64,000 bases of DNA from Clostridium ihumii AP5 (GCF_000612845.1 NZ_CCAT010000008.1:1-64000), one strand, 5' to 3'; counted from the first letter of the stretch, positions 51,993 to 61,332 are shown. The notes: generated by a model not told the origin, from the letters alone. A program made the numbers and translations.

Positions 51993-52030
51993 CTTGAATT
52001 ATATGATTAATTCAAAAAATATTCTTAGAT
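51993..52030. repeat. 38-base repeat, copy 1
   Basis: Matches 63766-63803 with one mismatch. It contains the palindrome TTGAATTA-N6-TAATTCAA; the single difference is within the 6-base loop. Confidence 0.7.
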
Positions 52031-52044
52031 GAAGTTAAAACACA

Positions 52045-52565
52045 TACAAGGCAGCGCCTATGGGTAAGATTGCACAACAAATCTAAGTCCTATAACTACT
52101 CGAAAATAGATGATGTAAATGTGGCAGATAGATGGAGAGAAAGATTACGTTCTTACCTGGGGAGGTCTTAGATATACATTGTAGAAATGAATTTTGAAGC
52201 AATAACCTATGTAGTGATACATAGCTGAAATCTAAGAAGTCAGCAGAAGTCATAGTACTCTTGCTAATCGCGAAAGCGGGTGGAAGGACTGAACGATAGG
52301 AGGTTTTGAAACTTTGAAGAACAGAAGAATATGTAGGAGAGACTAACATTTCATTGACGTTAGATAAGAAACAGAATGCTGAAATTAAATATGCCAATGG
52401 ATTGATTGAGAAGATTATAGACAGAAACAATCTAAATCAAGCCTTTAAGAGGGGGAAATCTAATAAAGGAAATCATAGAATTGATGGTATGAAAGTAGAT
52501 GAACCACTACAATATCTGAAAGAAAATGGCGATAGTTTTAGGCAATCTATATTGGAAGGTAGTTA
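52045..52565 (+). pseudogene. group II intron remnant (5' ribozyme region and start of reverse transcriptase)
   Basis: From 52354 the frame encodes the N-terminus of a group II intron maturase/reverse transcriptase: EIKYANGLIEKIIDRNNLNQ, then SNKGNHRIDGMKVDEPL and DSFRQSILEGSY, which is the RT0/RT1 region. The frame ends after 73 residues; full-length proteins have 420-600. The ~300 bases before it carry the structured leader of such introns (for example CGCGAAAGCGGG near 52270). The polymerase (YADD), maturase and ribozyme domains V/VI are missing, so it cannot splice or move. It runs directly into the serine-hydrolase fragment. Confidence 0.8.
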
Positions 52566-52571
52566 TAAACA

Positions 52572-53150
52572 ATGAACAATTTAGGATATGATAGCAATAC
52601 TAAAATAGTTAAAAATAGAGTTAGTGGTTATGATTTGAAAATTTATAATAATGATAAGAATATTGTAAACTTAAGCTTTATTGATATGAGCGTACCCTTT
52701 GCCGCTGGTGGATTATATTTAACTATTGAAGATTTGTACATCTGGAACAAGGCTTTAATTAATGGAAATGTTATTGATAAATCTCTATTAAAATAAATGA
52801 CTGAAAGGCATGTTTCGGCAGGTAAAGATGGATATTATGGGTATGATGTATTTATAAATGACTTAAGTTTTAATGATAAAATAGTAAAAAGAATATCTCA
52901 TAGTGGTTGAATACCTGGATTTTTTTCAGTAAACAATATATTTCCAGATGAGAATGTACAAATAATTATGATAACTAATATAGCTAATAAACAATTTAAA
53001 ACTCAAGTAAAAAATGTAGAATCAATTTTATTTAAAAGTAAATCTAAAGTTGAATTTGTAGAAGATGAATTTGAAACAATTGTATCACTAGTAACTACTA
53101 TGGATACAGATCGAGAAAATATGATTGTAAGTGTAGAATCATATTTATGA
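52572..53150 (+). pseudogene. serine hydrolase (class C beta-lactamase family), truncated with two in-frame stops
   Basis: One continuous frame interrupted by TAA at 52794 and TGA at 52908. It encodes the C-terminal half of a beta-lactamase-like serine hydrolase: VPFAAGGLYLTIEDLYIWNK, YYGYDVFIND, RISHSG-stop-IPGFFSV and VQIIMITNIA. The catalytic SxxK at the N-terminus is gone. HSG-x-PGF is the conserved motif containing the third catalytic region, and the TGA lies within it (GGA to TGA is one base). It is a decayed chromosomal gene cut on the left by the intron remnant. Confidence 0.8.
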
Positions 53151-53241
53151 AAAGTGTTAATGGAGAAAAAAGCTGGAGATGTAGTGGAAGTTGATGCCCC
53201 AGGTTAAAAAATATAAAGTAGAGATATTAGAAATACTATAA
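53151..53241 (+). pseudogene. greA: greA 3' fragment, frameshifted
   Basis: Encodes VLMEKKAGDVVEVDAPG and then, after a frame change at the following A run, KKYKVEILEIL. This is the C-terminus of the transcript cleavage factor GreA (GDVVEVDAPGG...YKVEILEI). About 30 of ~158 residues remain, fused directly to the end of the serine-hydrolase relic. It is non-functional; a complete greA must be elsewhere. Confidence 0.8.
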
Positions 53242-53408
53242 TTATATAAAATTTATTTGATTATTAAATTAAAGTTTTGGAGAAATCCAAGATTTTTTTA
53301 TTGCAAATTATTTAAATGTAATTTTAAAAATTGCAATCTCATTAAATTATTGCAAAGAACTAATTTAAATATGTAAATAAATTTCATAAACATAATATAA
53401 ACTCTATA

Positions 53409-53837
53409 CTATATACCTTCTTTTATAGACTTAACTATTGGATAAGTTACACTTTTAAATCCAAACTTTTTTCTTAAAGTATCAAGTAATACACCAAGTG
53501 TAAATGAAGATTCCGTGGATATTTTAAGTGAAAACTCATAATATCCTGTAACACAATGACATTCATCAATATCTTCACATTGATTTACAAAATCAAAAAA
53601 ACTTTGATCTATAATTTTATTTTTAGATGAAAGCAAACAAATACAAATTAAATTTTTATTAATAGTTTTAGGATCTATCAATGTTAAATAACCTTTAATA
53701 CAACCGGTTTCTTCTAATTTTTTCATTCTAACACTAACGGCAGGTTGAGATAAATTTACTTTTTTACTAAGTTCCTTTATAGAAATTCGCGCATTTTTTT
53801 CTAAATGTTTCATTATTTCATAGTCAATTTTATCCAT
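53409..53837 (-). CDS. Lrp/AsnC-family transcriptional regulator
   Basis: A 142-residue Lrp/AsnC protein. The N-terminal winged helix reads DYEIMKHLEKNARISIKELS and LSQPAVSVRMKKLEETG, and the C-terminal RAM effector domain includes VTGYYEFSLKIS with the usual Gly-Tyr. Such regulators respond to amino acids and usually control a neighbouring metabolic operon. It is transcribed away from the SDR/PLP enzyme pair across a 206-base AT-rich gap, so it most likely regulates that pair and itself. RBS and ATG 53837 are clear on the reverse strand. Confidence 0.9.
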   Translation of the reverse strand: MDKIDYEIMKHLEKNARISIKELSKKVNLSQPAVSVRMKKLEETGCIKGYLTLIDPKTINKNLICICLLSSKNKIIDQSFFDFVNQCEDIDECHCVTGYYEFSLKISTESSFTLGVLLDTLRKKFGFKSVTYPIVKSIKEGI

Positions 53838-54043
53838 TAATATATCTCCTATATGACAAAAAAATATAAAGTTTTTTAATATAATTTGTAATTATATTTT
53901 GTTTAAAAGTTAAAAAATAAATTATTATTTGTATTTATTATATAATATTTACCTTAAGCTTACAAACATATAGAATGTAAACAAATAAAAAATATTGAGA
54001 AGATTTTAAATAAAATTTTTATTACTAAATTGGAGGGATACCT

Positions 54044-54847
54044 ATGGAGAATTCAAATAAAAAAATTTTACTAACTGGAGGAACACAAGGAATTGGAGAA
54101 ACAACAGTACATTTGCTTGCTAAAATGGGCTATGAAGTTCATATTACCTATAGAAGTTCTTCAGAAAAGGCAAAAAAGTTAACTGAGCAATACTCAGGAA
54201 AAGTATTTGCATACAAGTTAGACCAAGGAGACCCAGAAGCTATAAAAAAAGCAGAATTTTTAACTAAACATTCATGGGACGGAATTATCTTTAATGCAGC
54301 TTTAGGGTCAGGAACAGTAAAAGATTATGCAAAGGATGATGATAATTTAGGTTTTGAAAGAGACGAGGCAATGTTTAAGGTTAATGCTCTTGGTCCACTT
54401 TGGATATATAAAGTTGTGAAAGAAAACTTATTAAAGAAAGAAAGTAAGAGTAAACTAATATTTATCTCATCTGTAGGTGGTGGATTAGCAGCTTTCCCTT
54501 ATTTTACATTAAGTGATGGAATGAGTAAATCAGCAGTAGCATTTTTAGGAAAACAATTAGCTGCTGAAAATACACATACTTTAATAGATGTTTTTGTAGT
54601 TTGTCCTGGTGCAACAGAAACTCCAATGTTTGTGTCTAGCACATTATCTAAAATGTCAGATGAAGAAAGAAGAAAATTTGATCTTGCTCAATCAAAGCAA
54701 CGTCTAATTCAACCAGATGAAATTTCTTATTGGATAGAAAAGTTATTAAGAGAAGAATCTACTGTATTACATGGAGCGGTTATTGATGCTACCATGGGAC
54801 TTGCATCAAGACCAGGAATACAAACAGAGGCAGGATTAAGTCACTAA
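54044..54847 (+). CDS. SDR-family oxidoreductase with Asp in place of catalytic Tyr
   Basis: A 267-residue short-chain dehydrogenase fold. The cofactor motif TGGTQGIG is at 11-18, followed by a strand ending in YRSSS (NADP-type basic residue Arg37), NAALG at 84-88, Asn114, and SS at 142-143. The YxxxK motif should precede Lys162, but the sequence is SDGMSK, so Asp158 replaces Tyr; the nearest Tyr is 153. The PGATETPMF segment is normal. It therefore may have an altered or non-redox activity. It is followed after 63 bases by an ACC-synthase-like PLP enzyme, and an Lrp regulator faces it. Confidence 0.85.
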   Translation: MENSNKKILLTGGTQGIGETTVHLLAKMGYEVHITYRSSSEKAKKLTEQYSGKVFAYKLDQGDPEAIKKAEFLTKHSWDGIIFNAALGSGTVKDYAKDDDNLGFERDEAMFKVNALGPLWIYKVVKENLLKKESKSKLIFISSVGGGLAAFPYFTLSDGMSKSAVAFLGKQLAAENTHTLIDVFVVCPGATETPMFVSSTLSKMSDEERRKFDLAQSKQRLIQPDEISYWIEKLLREESTVLHGAVIDATMGLASRPGIQTEAGLSH

Positions 54848-54910
54848 ATTTTAAAATATCATACAGATATAAAGACTATTTTACAAAAAAATTAAAGGGG
54901 TGTATATAAA

Positions 54911-56146
54911 ATGTCATTATCAAAAAGAGGAATGTCCAATGTTAAAGATATGTCTCCACTTATGCATGCTGATTTTAGTACGAGAGACAAACGATATAAT
55001 CCTGTAACAAGAAAAGATGGATATATAAATTTAGGAACAGCAGAGACACATTTAATTGATGATGAAATTATAAATTTATTATATAAATTACAAAATACAA
55101 TGAATATAAAGCCACAGCATCTTCACTATGATTTCTTTTATGGAAGTGAGGATTTTAGAACAGCAATAGCTAATCATTGGCAAAAAGTTATTTTTGAAGA
55201 TGAAAATCATAGAAAAATCACTGCAGACAATATAATTGTAGGATCAGGATGTTCTTTAGCGTTAGAAATGTTAGCAACAATGTTAGGTGATCCAGGGGAT
55301 GTCTTTTTAGTTCCAGCTCCATATTATTCAGGTTTTGAAGATGATTTCTCAGAAAGAGCAAAAATAGAGTTAGTTCCAGTCCATTGTGGAGAAAATATGG
55401 ATAAGGATATATTTGAAAAAGTATATAATGAGGAAATTTTAAAGGGTAAAAAAGTTGTAGGAGTGCTTTATTCATCTCCAAATAATCCAACAGGAACTGT
55501 TTATTCAGAAGATGCCATAAAAAATGTAATTGATTTTAGTATTAGTCATAATCTTGATATTGTTTCAGATGAAATTTATGGTCAAACAATTCATGATCCA
55601 AATACGAAATGGATTAGTACTTTAAAATTAGTTCCAGATAATTATATTGAACATGTACATGTTACTAGTAGTTTTGCAAAAGATTTTGCTCTTTCAGGGT
55701 TTAGAACAGGTTTTGCTATTTCATTTAATAAAGACTTAATAAAAGGCATGCAAAACTTAGCGTATTACTCAGGTGTGTCTACACATACACAAGGACTATT
55801 GACAGAATTATTAAAATCATCAGAACTTCCTAAATTAATGGAAGATAATAAAAAACAATTACACATAAGTTATCAAAGAATAGAAGCTGCTCTAAATAAG
55901 TTAGATATTAAAACAAAAAAAGCTCAGGGAGGTATATTTATATTTGCTAATTTTGCAAAATATCTAGAAGAACAAACATTTGAAGCTGAAAATAAATTAT
56001 GGGAAAAAATGTTTTGTGACTTAAAGTTAAATATTTCTCCAGGTAGAATATTTGCAACTAATGAACCTGGGTGGTTTCGAATATGTTATGCATTAGAACC
56101 TTCAATAATTGAAGAAGTTATAAGAAGACTTAGTACATTAAAATAA
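54911..56146 (+). CDS. PLP-dependent fold-I enzyme, ACC-synthase/aminotransferase-like
   Basis: A 411-residue class I/II aminotransferase-fold enzyme, closest in pattern to 1-aminocyclopropane-1-carboxylate synthases. PLP and substrate residues are visible: YDFFYGSEDFR, SSPNNPTGTVYS (Asn192), DIVSDEIYGQ (Asp220, Tyr223), SSFAKDFALSGFRTG with Schiff-base Lys257 and Arg265, and WFRICYA near the end. Substrate cannot be told; transamination, gamma-elimination or cyclisation are possible. It forms an operon with the SDR protein, suggesting modification of an amino acid. Confidence 0.85.
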   Translation: MSLSKRGMSNVKDMSPLMHADFSTRDKRYNPVTRKDGYINLGTAETHLIDDEIINLLYKLQNTMNIKPQHLHYDFFYGSEDFRTAIANHWQKVIFEDENHRKITADNIIVGSGCSLALEMLATMLGDPGDVFLVPAPYYSGFEDDFSERAKIELVPVHCGENMDKDIFEKVYNEEILKGKKVVGVLYSSPNNPTGTVYSEDAIKNVIDFSISHNLDIVSDEIYGQTIHDPNTKWISTLKLVPDNYIEHVHVTSSFAKDFALSGFRTGFAISFNKDLIKGMQNLAYYSGVSTHTQGLLTELLKSSELPKLMEDNKKQLHISYQRIEAALNKLDIKTKKAQGGIFIFANFAKYLEEQTFEAENKLWEKMFCDLKLNISPGRIFATNEPGWFRICYALEPSIIEEVIRRLSTLK

Positions 56147-56170
56147 AAATTGGGGATAGTACTCAATTAT

Positions 56171-56222
56171 TACGCTAACCGCTTAACAAGTATATAGATA
56201 CTAATATAGTGGTTAGCGTATT
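56171..56222 (+). terminator. terminator of SDR/PLP operon
   Basis: TACGCTAACC and GGTTAGCGTA stem followed by TTTATT. Confidence 0.75.
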
Positions 56223-56277
56223 TATTAAGAAAATATAAAGGTATATTTATTTGCATAATTTAAGGGGGTTAACTCTA

Positions 56278-56469
56278 TGATAAATAAAAAAAAGTAAATG
56301 GACTAACTTTTTATTATTGTATTTAGGCGGTGTGGTAATATCTTTAAGTCAATTAAAAATAATTCCTATACAAAATGAAATGGTAGATGTGATGGGGTTC
56401 TCACTTTCATCAATTTCATGGGTTATGTCTATAGGTGTAAAGCTAAGCTTAAAAATTCCCAATTTATAG
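56278..56469 (+). pseudogene. MFS transporter N-terminal fragment, frameshifted
   Basis: After ATG 56278 a run of eight A shifts the frame; the following frame reads WTNFLLLYLGGVVISLSQLK, then IPIQNEMVDVMGFSLSSISW and VMSIG. That is the first transmembrane helix and loop of a drug-type major facilitator transporter. It then breaks into unrelated sequence. Non-functional relic of a transporter. Confidence 0.7.
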
Positions 56470-56650
56470 TGTTAAAAAGTAATAATGAAAAAATATATAA
56501 AACAGTTTGTGATGTTTTAGCTAAAAGACTTAAAGGTGGAAAAAGAAGCTGGTCTAAAATAGGTGCTAATAATATTGCTAAGATTCTTAGTGCTAAACTA
56601 AAGTTAATAATAAGATTCAAAGTGCTATTAATAGTTATTTCAATGAGGTA
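56470..56650 (+). pseudogene. possible ISLre2-type transposase fragment
   Basis: A ~60-residue stretch with VCDVLAKRLKGGKRSWSKIG and ANNIAKILSAK resembles the C-terminal region of ISLre2-family (UPF0236) transposases, where a RLSSRPMGWS-type motif precedes GADxxAxL. No inverted repeats were found. It directly follows the broken transporter, which suggests a decayed insertion. Weak evidence. Confidence 0.35.
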
Positions 56651-56703
56651 GTATCAAATAATTTAATGGAAAAAATTTAAAATATAGACATATTATTTAA
56701 AAT

Positions 56704-56732
56704 ATAAATTGCCAACTTTTACTTGACTCAAA
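56704..56732. repeat. 29-base repeat, copy 1 (contains TTGACT box)
   Basis: Matches 60180-60208 with one mismatch and lies upstream of the TetR gene; it includes ACTTGACTCAAA, a possible -35 or operator element. Confidence 0.55.
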
Positions 56733-56812
56733 CGTATGATGCTGGATTATTTAAAAATAACCTACCCTATGTTATAATTTTCAATATAGATAAAGCATTG
56801 GGGGGTGGAAAT

Positions 56813-57382
56813 TTGGCTAAGCAATATACTAGAAAAATGATTCGTGAGGTATTTATAAAGATGCTGAATGAACATCCACTTAACAAGATTACAGTTAAGG
56901 ATATTGCTACAGCATGTGAAATAAATAGAAATACTTTTTATTATTACTACACAGACATATATAAACTTTTGTCAGAGATATTCCAAACAGAACTTCAGAC
57001 AATAATTGATGAATATAATGATACACTTTCCTGGGAGGAGAGTTTTATTGTAGCTACCAAATTTGCTTTAGAAAACAAAATAGCCATTTATCATGTATAT
57101 AATTCTATGCAGCGAGAAGAACTAGTGAACTATATATACAATGTATCAGGAAATGTGATGATTCGGTATATTGAAAGAGTAAGCGATGGTATCTCAGCTT
57201 CTTTGGAGGATATAAAATTGATTGCTTCATTTTATCAGTGTGCTCTTACTGAAATGGTAATACAATGGATTGCTGTGGGGATGAAAGATGATCCTGATAC
57301 TATTATTAGAAGAATCGGGCAGCTTTTCGATGGGAACATTGAGTTATCTCTTAAGAGAAGTGCTGATTTAAATAATGTATAG
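56813..57382 (+). CDS. TetR/AcrR-family regulator next to oleate hydratase
   Basis: A 189-residue TetR-like regulator from TTG 56813 behind GGGGGGTGG. The N-terminal helix-turn-helix reads MIREVFIKMLNEHPLNKITV then DIATACEINRNTFYYYYTDI, with the typical FYYYY motif of the DhaS-like group. The ligand-binding C-terminal part is helical. It lies upstream of ohyA on the same strand, separated by a strong terminator, so it may regulate ohyA in response to a fatty acid or similar signal; this is inference from neighbourhood. Confidence 0.85.
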   Translation: MAKQYTRKMIREVFIKMLNEHPLNKITVKDIATACEINRNTFYYYYTDIYKLLSEIFQTELQTIIDEYNDTLSWEESFIVATKFALENKIAIYHVYNSMQREELVNYIYNVSGNVMIRYIERVSDGISASLEDIKLIASFYQCALTEMVIQWIAVGMKDDPDTIIRRIGQLFDGNIELSLKRSADLNNV

Positions 57383-57440
57383 TTGAAATCAATAAGAAAA
57401 ATCCTTTTTTATTAGACACTTTGACGTAGATGCCTAATAA

Positions 57441-57495
57441 TTAGATAAATAAACTGCGGTGTTTAAATTTCGAACACCGCAGTTTATTTATCTAA
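57441..57495. terminator. 23-base perfect palindromic terminator
   Basis: Arms 57441-57463 and 57473-57495 are perfectly complementary around a 9-base loop. It separates the TetR and ohyA genes. The remainder of the gap to 57801 has no gene; a CCAAGTT / AACTTGG inverted repeat near 57658-57697 may be an operator or leader structure. Confidence 0.85.
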
Positions 57496-57801
57496 TGAAA
57501 AAAACACAAAAAAACTATATTATAGATTTATAGAGATTTTATAGATATAGGGAAACAAGCTCCAATTTAAATTTATTCAATAACTTTAAAATATTTTCAG
57601 ACAAGATACAGTGTTGAATTTTAAGTGATTCGGAGCATGTCTCACTATTTTAGGTATCCAAGTTTTGAAATGGATAATTTTAAAAGTCAACTTGGAACCC
57701 TATAAGTATCCACAAATTTAAAGGAATACTTATATATTCACTCTAAATATAACGGTAGTATTTGTAAAAATATTAAAAAATTAAGAAAGAGGGGGATAAT
57801 A

Positions 57802-59595
57802 ATGAAATTAAAGACACATGATGATAGACTTACCCTTACAAATGGAAGTTATCATGCTCTAGTAAATGCAAGAAAGCCTAAGGGAATTGAGGATAAAAAA
57901 GCTTATTTAATTGGTACTGGAATTGGGGCTTTAGCTGCTGGTTGTTTTTTAATTCGTGATGCTCACATGGATGGCAGCAAGATTACCTTCTTAGAGCAAT
58001 TAGACATTCCTGGTGGATCTATGGACGGAGAGGTTCGTCAAAATATGGGTTATGTAGCACGTGGTGGACGTGAAATGGGTCACCATTTTGAAGTTTTATG
58101 GAGCTTGTTTAGTTCATTACCATCTACAGAAGATCCTAATATGACCGTTTTAGATCATTTTTATTATACAAACTACGATGATCCAAACTCTAGCAATTGT
58201 CGTATTACTAAAAATCAAGGTAAACGTTATGATAATGGGAAATTCAATTTGGGTCAAGATTTAGCAAAAGAATTAGCGGCTTTTGTAAATATACCAGATG
58301 AAGAACTTGAAGATAAATCTATTGAAGATATTTTCTCTGAAGAACTTTTAAACACTGATTTTTGGACATATTGGAGAACAATGTTTGCTTTTGAAAATTG
58401 GCATAGTGCTTTAGAGATGAAATTATATATGACTCGTTTCATTCATCATGTTGGAGGATTGCCAAATCTTTCAGCTTTACAATTTTCAAGACATGATCAA
58501 TTCACTTCATTTATAAAACCTATGGTTAAATATTTAGAAGACAATGGTGCTAAATTTGAATATGGAGTTACTGTTAACAATGTTGAATTCTCAATTTCAG
58601 AAGATAAAAAGGTTGCAAAGAGAATAGTTGCAACAGATAAAGCTGGAAAAGACATCTCTATTGATTTAACAGAAAATGATTTAGTATTTATTACTAATGG
58701 TTCTATGACTGAAGGCTCAGGATATGGTGATGACAATACTCCTGCACCATTTAATAGAGAGCCAGAAGGATGTTGGAAATTATGGAAAAATATATCATCA
58801 CAATCAGATGAATTTGGAAATCCAGATAAATTCTGTACAGATACAGAAAAATCTAATTGGGAATCTTGTACAGTAACTTGTCATGATGAACGTGTTCCTG
58901 AGTACATTGAAAAAATTACAAAACGTTCACCATATGGTGGACGTACTGTAACAGGCGGAATAGTTACAGCACTTGACTCTTCATGGTTGATGAGTTGGAC
59001 AATAAACCGTCAAGAACAATATTATGGTCAGCCAGAAAAAGATGTTCTAGTTTGGGTATATGGTTTATTTTCTGATGTTCCTGGAGATTATATTAAAAAA
59101 CCTATGAGAGATTGTACTGGTAAGGAAATCACAAAGGAATGGTTATATCATATAGGAGTTCCTACAGATAAAATTGAAGAATTAGCAGAATCATGCAGCT
59201 CAATTCCTGTTATGATGCCATTTATAACATCTCAATTTATGCCTCGTGCAGCTGGAGATCGTCCATATGTTGTACCAAAGAATGCAGTAAATTTTGCTTT
59301 CCTTGGACAATTTGCTGAGACATTGGATGATCCGGGTCGTGATACTGTATTTACTATAGAATACTCAGGTCGTACAGCTATGGAAGCAGTATATGTTTTA
59401 ACTGGAGTTGAAAAAGGAGTTCCTGAGGTATTTTCTTCAAGATATGATATCCGCTATTTATTAAATGCAGGCGTATGTTTATTAGATGGGGAAAAACCAA
59501 AACTTGATTTACCGCCAATAACTAGACGTAAAATTTTAAAACAAGTAGCAGGAACAGACATTGAAAAGTTATTAAAAGAATATGGAATTGTTTAA
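57802..59595 (+). CDS. ohyA: oleate hydratase (myosin-cross-reactive antigen family)
   Basis: A 597-residue FAD-dependent fatty acid hydratase, full length for the family (~590). It adds water to the cis-9 double bond of oleate to give 10-hydroxystearate, a detoxification of unsaturated fatty acids. The FAD-binding region is YLIGTGIGALAAGCFLIRDA then LEQLDIPGGSMDG (residues ~34-75), followed by YVARGGREMGHHFE with the conserved Glu. Other family landmarks are FITNGSMTEGSGYGD, GGRTVTGGIVTALDSSW and FVGQFxExPxDxVFT-like FLGQFAETLDDPGRDTVFT. AGAGGGGG precedes ATG 57802; a terminator follows. Confidence 0.97.
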   Translation: MKLKTHDDRLTLTNGSYHALVNARKPKGIEDKKAYLIGTGIGALAAGCFLIRDAHMDGSKITFLEQLDIPGGSMDGEVRQNMGYVARGGREMGHHFEVLWSLFSSLPSTEDPNMTVLDHFYYTNYDDPNSSNCRITKNQGKRYDNGKFNLGQDLAKELAAFVNIPDEELEDKSIEDIFSEELLNTDFWTYWRTMFAFENWHSALEMKLYMTRFIHHVGGLPNLSALQFSRHDQFTSFIKPMVKYLEDNGAKFEYGVTVNNVEFSISEDKKVAKRIVATDKAGKDISIDLTENDLVFITNGSMTEGSGYGDDNTPAPFNREPEGCWKLWKNISSQSDEFGNPDKFCTDTEKSNWESCTVTCHDERVPEYIEKITKRSPYGGRTVTGGIVTALDSSWLMSWTINRQEQYYGQPEKDVLVWVYGLFSDVPGDYIKKPMRDCTGKEITKEWLYHIGVPTDKIEELAESCSSIPVMMPFITSQFMPRAAGDRPYVVPKNAVNFAFLGQFAETLDDPGRDTVFTIEYSGRTAMEAVYVLTGVEKGVPEVFSSRYDIRYLLNAGVCLLDGEKPKLDLPPITRRKILKQVAGTDIEKLLKEYGIV

Positions 59596-59620
59596 TGACA
59601 TCTACAATTAGATAATATAA

Positions 59621-59657
59621 TTAAAATCCCGAATTTTAAAAAAATCGGGATTTTAAT
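59621..59657. terminator. terminator after ohyA
   Basis: TTAAAATCCCGA and TCGGGATTTTAA stem. Confidence 0.8.
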
Positions 59658-59830
59658 TATAATTTTAATGATGGAACTCGATAATTTTTTTAATGTTTTT
59701 TTGTAAATATGAAAATTCAACCAATCATTGAACAATAGTAAGTGTTTATGAATTAAAATGAGAAATATGTAAAATGTTATTTTATTGTATAGGTTAATTT
59801 TGAGTTAGCATAGCTATTATAAAGGCAATT

Positions 59831-59959
59831 ATGACAAAAGCAGAAATTATAGAGATTCTTGTGGATAATTATAGAGAAGATAGGGAAGAACTTCTTGAAG
59901 AATATGGGGATGATTCTGTCATGTTTCCAAATGGTCGAGATTTTGATGCAGAAGATTGA
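59831..59959 (+). pseudogene. small decayed gene, 42 codons then in-frame stops
   Basis: ATG 59831 opens an acidic frame (TKAEIIEILVDNYREDREEL; ends GRDFDAED) that reaches TGA at 59957. The frame continues in coding-like sequence with a second stop after two codons (AYGTQFEIVIE), which suggests a longer gene broken by nonsense changes. No convincing ribosome site (AAAGGC). Part of the 837-base gap 59596-60432. Confidence 0.4.
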
Positions 59960-60010
59960 GATGATTAAGCGTATGGAACTCAATTTGAAATTGTAATTGA
60001 ATAAAATTAT

Positions 60011-60058
60011 AAAAATAGCCTACTAAAGTGTTAATATACATTTCAGTGGGCTATTTTT
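60011..60058 (+). terminator. terminator behind the decayed small gene
   Basis: AAAAATAGCC and GGCTATTTTT with a long loop. Confidence 0.6.
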
Positions 60059-60179
60059 GTTTATATTGGAAGTAGTGTTTAATAATAAAATAAATATGAA
60101 CTATAATTCAGCTGTAAATTATTATAATAATTATGATTGGAGATTTTATACTAAATTAAAATAATTATTTTGATAAAAC

Positions 60180-60208
60180 ATAAATTGCCAAATTTTACTT
60201 GACTCAAA
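60180..60208. repeat. 29-base repeat, copy 2
   Basis: Matches 56704-56732 with one mismatch. Here CTCAAATCA of the repeat is followed ~30 bases later by TGATTTGAG, giving a 9-base inverted repeat ending at a TATAAT box (about 60247-60255). No other feature is visible in 60209-60432. Confidence 0.5.
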
Positions 60209-60432
60209 TCAGGTTTAATAAAAACATTTCTATTTTCATTGATTTGAGATATAATTAAATTAATGTAAAAATATAGAAAAATATTGATGCATTTCATATT
60301 CCTACATTACATCATTTTCAAAAAATCACAAAATATTTTTATCCATAGCTAAGGTATACATTTAATTATGATTTAATATGAAATTTTTGATAACGTTATA
60401 GTAACGTAAGTAGAGTTGAAAGAAGGGTTAAA

Positions 60433-61332
60433 ATGGAAATAACATGTAGAAAGTACAAAGATAGAAGTGATTATAAAAGAATATGTGAATTTTTGAAGGA
60501 AACCTACTTGTCATATGGGACAAGATTTTATGATAATATAACTTTATTTGAATTTCAGTGTGCTTTATCAATTGGACAACAAGATGGATTAAAGGAAGTT
60601 GATGAAGTGTTAAATGAAACTTTTCTTTGGTTTGATGGTGATAAATTAATTGGAAAGCTAACTGAAGATAGTTTCTGTATAAGAGGTGAGTATAGACAGA
60701 TTTTCAATGATATTGTTGAAATGAGAGAAAAGTTATGTTTAACAGCAGAAGATGATATTGAATGGGAAATATTTGAAGGTGATAAGGATTTTGAAGATGT
60801 TTTAACAAATAGAGGATATCATAAGACCGAGGAATATTGGGTGATTAGGGATATAGATTGTAGTAAAATAGGAAATGTTGCTAAGTTACCAGACGGATTT
60901 TCTGTTAAATTTATTCAAGATGTTGAAGATTATGAAAGAGTATATAAGGCATACGAATTATGTTATGGAATATTATTTAATGGAAATATGCTTAATAATT
61001 TTTATAAAACTTCAACTTATAGAAAAGAATTGGATGTAGTAATTGTAGGTCCAGATGATGAAGTGGTAGCTCTATGCAGTGGAAGATATGATGAAACTAA
61101 TAAAATGGCAAGTATTGAAGCTGTATCTTGTTATAAAGAATATAGAAACAAAGGTATAAGTAAAGCTATGCTATTATATATTTTAAATGAAGCTAAAAAG
61201 TTGGGGGCAGAAAAGGTAACTGTACTTACATCAATGCCAGAAAGGCATATTGCTCCAAATAGATTATATGAATCAGTAGGATTTAATATAGTGGGAAAAT
61301 CATATGTGTGGAAAAAAGGAAAATGGTTGTAA
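60433..61332 (+). CDS. GNAT-family N-acetyltransferase (two-part)
   Basis: A 299-residue protein with a C-terminal GNAT domain: VALCSGRYDETNKMASIEAV, then the acetyl-CoA loop YRNKGISKAMLLYIL (motif A, ~residues 238-252) and RLYESVGFNIVG near the end. The N-terminal ~140 residues may be a degenerate second GNAT-like domain (ISIGQQDGLKEVDEVLNE; EDDIEWEIFEGDKDFED). It transfers an acetyl group to an unknown amine. AAGAAGGG precedes ATG 60433. It is a single-gene unit. Confidence 0.85.
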   Translation: MEITCRKYKDRSDYKRICEFLKETYLSYGTRFYDNITLFEFQCALSIGQQDGLKEVDEVLNETFLWFDGDKLIGKLTEDSFCIRGEYRQIFNDIVEMREKLCLTAEDDIEWEIFEGDKDFEDVLTNRGYHKTEEYWVIRDIDCSKIGNVAKLPDGFSVKFIQDVEDYERVYKAYELCYGILFNGNMLNNFYKTSTYRKELDVVIVGPDDEVVALCSGRYDETNKMASIEAVSCYKEYRNKGISKAMLLYILNEAKKLGAEKVTVLTSMPERHIAPNRLYESVGFNIVGKSYVWKKGKWL

